Shown here in pieces: positions 59,393 through 64,000 of a stretch of DNA of 64,000 nucleotides. How positions within the stretch are numbered: position 1 is the stretch's first letter; the number at the start of each line of letters is the position of its first letter. The notes below the pieces were generated by a model. The model worked only from the letters and a program-made list of their open reading frames with translations. It had not been told where the DNA came from and did not search any database. Position numbers and translations under genes: made by a program. Origin of the DNA: Fennellomyces sp. T-0311 (taxonomy: Eukaryota > Mucoromycota > Mucoromycetes > Mucorales > Lichtheimiaceae); contig JALLLT010000012.1 in NCBI GenBank assembly GCA_025266875.1, positions 434,001 to 498,000 on the forward strand. Reading direction: 5' to 3'.

Positions 59393-60475
59393 ATGGCGCT
59401 GGCATTTCTAGGAGTTCAGAAACCGTTGGCATTGAAGGCTCGATGGGTGGTACGGTCGCGCACTTTCTCCATGTACAACAAACTCAAACTTGATACAGAC
59501 ACTCGATTTATACCGATCGCTGATCAGAAGAGCGCATCAATTTGAGAAACCACATGAAAAATTTCTTGTTGACACGATCCGCGAACGATTCCGGTTTCAT
59601 AGACACGAGAGCTCACGTCCGCGTGTGTTAAGCTTACTGAAGGAGGGTAACGAGGTAGGCAAAAAACGTCGATATTCCTCGAGGTACTCAGCTTGTACGT
59701 ACTAGGCACTGCGGATCCTGGAAGAAGCACCCGCAAACACTCTGTATATGGAGCGCATCGATGCACTTGTACGCGCAGAGGCCGGCCCTTTAAAACATTC
59801 AGTTAAAAAGGTAAAGGGAGTGATGGATACACATCATTTGCCAGTTGACTTGATTATTCTTCTTGCTTCCAGTTACGACGGATACCCAATGTGAGTATCT
59901 CTCTCTCGTCCCCCATGCCTATCGCTGAGACAGCCCATTTCTAGCTACAGAAACGTGCGGCTGCAGCATTGGACCTTCGATCGCGAAGTTCAAAACGACG
60001 TAATACTGGGGAAAAGTATCACATCGAGGGCTCTACCACTGTGCGGCAGTTGGCGCGGATTCCTAAATCCGTGGTACCCTTTAAAGCGAGGGCTCGCACA
60101 GCGCCCAAAAGGACAAAACGCAAACCGTATCATATCGTAAAGAGCGTCGTAACAAGTTTGTATGAGTTCAAGCGGTTGCGTGGATGGAGGCAGCCTGTGC
60201 ATACGGCGATGATGATGAAAAAGAGAGTGAAGAAGCAACAGCAATGGCTGGATCAGCTACAGGACATCGAGTCACTGTTGGATACGCTGCATCACGAGAA
60301 GGTTTTCTATCAGGCGTTGGGTGTAAAGGAGGACATACTTGGCTACGGTGAGCAGTTTGACAAGCGGAGGGTTGGTCGCGTACTTATCGACGTATTCATA
60401 GTTCAAAATCTCACGAAAGCACGGAAGCACTACACGGCAGCCCGATTCCGTGGACTTGCAGACCAAGGCAGCTAA
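59393..60475 (+). CDS. LYR-motif (Complex1_LYR) mitochondrial protein
   Basis: Predicted mitochondrial protein of the LYR superfamily, whose members act in Fe-S delivery, respiratory complex assembly or mitoribosome biogenesis with acyl-carrier protein. Start at 59393. Exon 1 encodes exactly 19 residues (MALAFLGVQKPLALKARWV), a plausible targeting sequence. A 49-nt intron (59450-59498) is followed by TLDLYRSLIRRAHQFEKPHE, giving the LYR tripeptide with basic residues and a Phe downstream, then LVDTIRERFRFHRHES and LLKEGNEALRILEEA. The protein is longer than small LYR factors: a Lys/Arg-rich C-terminal half (RARTAPKRTKRKPYHIVK, MMMKKRVKKQQQWLDQLQDI) suggests RNA or ribosome contact. Total near 310 residues. 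I do not know the exact orthologue. Hexokinase starts 158 bp downstream. Confidence 0.72.
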
Positions 60476-60633
60476 TAAAATAAGGAAATCCCATAAAAAG
60501 GCGATGTTTGTTTGGCAACATGGGTTCGTGTCGAATGTATCGGGCTTTTTTGATGATGCAATGGTGCGCACGGCCACCCCGTCCCGCATGAATTTTGCCT
60601 TTTCTTCTACATCTTTATTCTCAATTCCAAGCC

Positions 60634-62277
60634 ATGGTTCGTCGAACGTCCGAGGCGGTGCCACTCAAGGGCCCCATTGATGGCTCAGCCGAACAAAATG
60701 CGTACATCGAAAAGATCACCAAGCAGTTTACCATCTCACCGAAATACTTGAACGCCATCTGCAACCACTTTATGGCAGAGATGGATAAAGGCCTCAATGC
60801 CGAAGGTCAGACACTGGCCATGATTCCCTCTTACGTAGAAGGCCGCTTGACAGGTATATAGAAGAGGTGGGTTGGGGGGGAGCCAATGGGTGTTAAAGAG
60901 CAAGCCCATAGGCCAGGAAAAGGGCAGCTTTCTCGCGCTCGACTTGGGAGGAACCAATCTTCGCGTGGTCTTGGTCACGCTGCTCGGCGATGGAAAGTAC
61001 AAAACAAAGTCATCCAAATCACGCATAACAGAAGAATTGAAAACGGGCCCTATGCGGAACTTATGTGGTACGCACGCATACGAGCACGATGGCGGGTGTG
61101 ACACACCATTCACGCATGAAGTTTGATAGATTACATTGCCGATTGTGTGGACGAGTTTTTGACAGAAGAAGGACTGGGCGACGTTGACAGCGATCTGCAT
61201 TTGGGTTACACATTTTCGTTCCCGGTTCTCCAATCCAAGGCAAGTTGCTCTGGGCAACGTTGACACACAGTCGATGAAGATATGCTCACAGCCTGTACAT
61301 CTCAGATCAACCGAGGAATCCTAAAATCATGGACAAAAGGCTTCAACTGCTCTGGCGCGGTCAACAAGGACCCGGTCATGCTGCTGCAGGATGCGCTTTT
61401 ACGTAAGAATGTGCCCGTCAAAGTGGCTGCGCTCGTCAACGATGCCGTTGGTACGCTGCTCTCGAACGCATATGAAAAGCCTGCCACGGCCATTGGTTTG
61501 ATTCTCGGCACGGGCTCAAACGGCGGTTACATTGAGAAAATGGAGCGCATCGGCAAATGGAAAGGCGGCGAGACCTCGGCCGACGAAATGATCATCAACA
61601 TGGAGTTTGGTGCCTTTGACAACGAGCGCGCCATCCTTCCAACGACGCAATACGACAACAAGGTCGACCGGCAGTCCATCAACCCGGGCTTCCAGATTTT
61701 TGAAAAGATGGTGTCGGGCATGTACCTCGGCGAGATCACGCGCAACGTCATCTTGGACATGATGGATCGAGAAATCCTATTTGGACCGGGCGAGACATAC
61801 GACTGCAAGTCCTGGTCCAAGGAAATGTCCGGCCATTATGCGTTTGAAACCTCCCACATGTCCGCCATCGAAGCCGACGGTACGCCGGACCTTACGCGTA
61901 CCAAGGAGGTTCTTTACCTCAACATGAACTTGCATGACCTCACCACGGCTGAAGGGCGAGTAATCAAGCGCGTATGCGAGCTGGTCGGCACACGAGCCGC
62001 ACACTTGGCCGGAGCAGCCATCGCGGGCATCGTTAAGCATTGCCAAGTCGACCCTGTCACGGGCATAGACGTGGGCATTGATGGATCGCTGTACGAGTTT
62101 TACCCATCCTTCGAAACACGGATTTACGAGGCACTGGCAATCTTGTTACCAGATCATCAGGACGTACGGAAAACTGTACGACTGGGACTTGCCAAAGATG
62201 GCAGCGGCGTTGGTGCTGCACTGACTGCATGTGTCGCCTCCGAGATGGAGCATCGCAAGAAGGGAACCATGGCATAA
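60634..62277 (+). CDS. hexokinase
   Basis: ATP-dependent hexose 6-phosphorylation, the first step of glycolysis, in the cytosol. Start MVRRTSEAVPLKGPIDGSAE at 60634. Exon 1 ends RLTG; after the intron comes QEKGSFLALDLGGTNLRVVL with the phosphate-1 loop. Next is DYIADCVDEFLTEEGL, then LGYTFSFPVLQSK spliced to INRGILKSWTKGF, a sugar-binding region. VAALVNDAVGTLL includes the catalytic Asp. GLILGTGSNGGYIEKM and MIINMEFGAFD carry the Glc-contact Asn and Glu. The C-terminal ATP site is DVGIDGSLYEFYPSF and AKDGSGVGAALTACVA. About 495 residues with four introns, one of them GC-AG. It fits a typical fungal 50-kDa hexokinase rather than a glucokinase, but subtype was not resolved. Confidence 0.94.
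61240..61305 (+). other. GC-AG intron in hexokinase
   Basis: FPVLQSK must join INRGILKSW, as in all hexokinases (FPVxQxxINxG). That requires donor AAG|GCAAGT at 61240 and acceptor CTCAG|ATC at 61305. Using the GT in GCAAGTTGC breaks the frame. The intron is 66 nt. Confidence 0.8.
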
Positions 62278-62566
62278 TAATAGCAGCGCCCCATTATAAA
62301 AACACTGCCATGTTTGTATCAATAAATAAGACTGGATCACAAAGTCGGATCAGGGCGACTCCAAAAACCTTTGAAAACATTGTCCAAAAAAGGCAACTTC
62401 AGCTTTTGGGTTCTCGATTTCACGTAAAAATAGGACAGCTATCACAATGAGAGCAATAATGGAAGGAGAAAAACAATCGCCTGTGGTCTTAAAGGTATAA
62501 TGAGCCAGGAATGGATCGACCGTTTTCTTCTGTTCCTTTGTTCTTTCATTATCGTCCTCCTACGTT

Positions 62567-63914
62567 ATGGTCAAATCCATTTACATACTTATCTTCTTTG
62601 TTCTCGGGCTGATCTCGCGTATCCATGGCTACGTCATTGTTCCAACACCTACTACGGACGATATTAGGCCAAGCATGGCTTCACCCACAGACGCTCCTCT
62701 CGTCAAAAAAATGATCGTGAAGCGCGCAAACGTTCAAGAGACGCTCAGCATGTACGGCGATTGGGCGAAAGAGTGCAACTCGGACGATGAGGATGATGGA
62801 GAAGGTCACCAAGTGGACGAAAGAGTTCGACAGCTTTGGCGGACTGTCACTGTTTATTGTGGCAACAACCATGTCAAAACAGTGACCAGAACACGCACCG
62901 AATATTCCACAGAAACAGCTTCACCCGACGACGATGACGAAGTGAAATGCGACGATCAGTGCTGGAGTGATTATTTGTGGCGTAAGTTAACATTGCTATG
63001 CACGCTGAACAGGCTTCTCATTGTTGTTATGGAAATAGATACCTATGGCTATGGCATTTCTGTTGCCCAGGGCTTCACTGGTATCACCTGCATTATCATT
63101 GGCATGTACTTTTTAATATTTGGCTTCCGTTACTTCCGTCCAACTTTAGGCCTCGTTGGCTTTGTGTTTTTCGGTAAGTTTACATTTGTCTTGCTTTTTT
63201 TTCGCTGACTCTTCGAAATAGCTCTTATGACTTGGGTCGGTCTTGTCAACAATGAACCTGCTAACGGATATCCTCATACCGAAATTGTGTACATTTGCGT
63301 CAGTATTGGTCTTGGCATACTAGGCGGTATCCTATTCATGTTCTTCTACCCTATCGGCTTATACTTTGTGGGTGGTAAGTTGAAACCAATTCAGTTTGCA
63401 CGCTAAAGATAACCAATGCCTCTGAACAGGTTTGGCCGGCTTGTTTTTCGCTGTTTATATCATGTCCTGGCAAGAAAGTTTGGTGATCCAGATTGTAAGT
63501 AAAATACTACTTTACTGCGAAAATAATTGTTTACGTATTTGTCTTTTATAGCAAGTCGCACGGATCTGCTTTATCATTGGAATGGGTGTACTTTTCATTA
63601 TATTGGTGATACTACTGGAAAGTTATACCATTATCTTTTCCACGTCATTCACGGGTGCCTATTTGTTTATTCTGGGCCTGGACTTTTTCGCGCATACCGG
63701 CTTTATCAACGCCTTACTGCTCATATTTGATGGAAATCCCAATCATTACAACGCATACATCATGAACACGCCAGTAATTGTCATGCTGGCATTTGTGGTA
63801 GTGCTCACTTTGTTCTCTATGGGATGGCAGTACTATTGGAACATGATCAAGAACAAGCGCTATTTCGGTATCAATGTAGAGGAAGAAAAACCAGCACCAC
63901 CTCCCGAAAAGTAA
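62567..63914 (+). CDS. DUF4203/TMEM198-like seven-span membrane protein
   Basis: Polytopic membrane protein with a DUF4203 (TMEM198-like) domain; animal TMEM198 works in Wnt/LRP6 trafficking, while the fungal role is unknown. Start at 62567 with a signal peptide (MVKSIYILIFFVLGLISRIHGY). A lumenal or extracellular domain of about 120 residues follows with a dibasic KMIVKR site, an acidic patch (CNSDDEDDGEGH), conserved-looking cysteines and an ETASPDDDDEVKCDDQCW stretch. Then come seven hydrophobic helices across five exons, including TGITCIIIGMYFLIFGFRYF, YICVSIGLGILGGILFMFFY, GGLAGLFFAVYIMSW and TSFTGAYLFILGLDFFAHTG. The short cytosolic tail is NKRYFGINVEEEKPAPPPEK. A poly-A run directly follows the stop. 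Confidence 0.82.
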
Positions 63915-64000
63915 AAAAAAAAAAATCCATAACCTCATCCATTTTCCTATACTCTGTATTTTGTTTATTGCATTATTTCTTTTTATGGCATACTATACAT

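Noticed and set aside
1..64000. CRISPR arrays, prokaryotic operons, defence islands or biosynthetic clusters
   Set aside because: The window is spliced eukaryotic DNA; no regularly spaced repeats were seen and the single P450, reductase and hydrolase have no core synthase nearby.

Overview
The window is eukaryotic nuclear DNA from a fungus, most likely an early-diverging Mucoromycota (Mucorales-like) species. The genes are broken by many short introns of about 45-70 nt with GT(R)NGT donors and CTNAC-like branch sites, and intergenic gaps are often only 100-600 bp. The repertoire mixes features lost from baker's yeast (NXT1-type export factor, ARMH3, sulfite oxidase, FSP1/AIF-like oxidoreductase) with lineage-expanded families. 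Species placement is an inference from family resemblance; there is no rRNA in the window.

Layout. 1-1585: no convincing gene. 1586-3443: a decayed monocarboxylate-transporter-like (MCT) gene. 4266-8533: PRELI/UPS lipid-transfer protein, sulfite oxidase (Mo cofactor), and a UPF0658-like Golgi membrane protein. 8863-14215: the large CPSF160/CFT1 polyadenylation factor, divergent from an OCA1-type phosphatase (14712-15374). 15657-17565: an intact second MCT-like transporter. 18616-19879: ribosomal protein eS4 with a probable C/D box snoRNA in its second intron. 20449-26261: ARMH3 and EFR3 in tandem, both linked to phosphatidylinositol 4-kinase control. 27041-28215: an alpha/beta hydrolase.

28216-44703 is gene-poor and repeat-bearing. 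It holds two large intronless paralogous membrane proteins in tandem, a cytochrome P450, an aldo/keto reductase, two copies of a 172-bp pogo/Tc1-like MITE, and long stretches with only decayed coding-like fragments.

44704-50198 is dense again: low-molecular-weight tyrosine phosphatase, FSP1/AIFM2-like oxidoreductase, NXT1 (p15) and PCID2/Thp1. The last two are head-to-head and belong to connected steps of mRNA nuclear export. 51271-52635 is a secreted GH5 mannanase-like enzyme. 52636-59392 is mostly empty apart from a broken gene at about 56465-57882. The right end carries a LYR-motif protein, hexokinase and a DUF4203/TMEM198-like membrane protein.

No prokaryotic-style defence system, CRISPR array, biosynthetic cluster or complete autonomous transposon is visible. 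The most notable items are the intronic snoRNA, the MITE pair, the tandem lineage-specific membrane family, the PI4-kinase-regulator pair, the export-gene pair, the dead/live MCT paralogues and two GC-AG introns supported by reading frame. Multi-exon coordinates run from start codon to stop codon and include introns. Homology calls rest on recognised motifs, not on searches.
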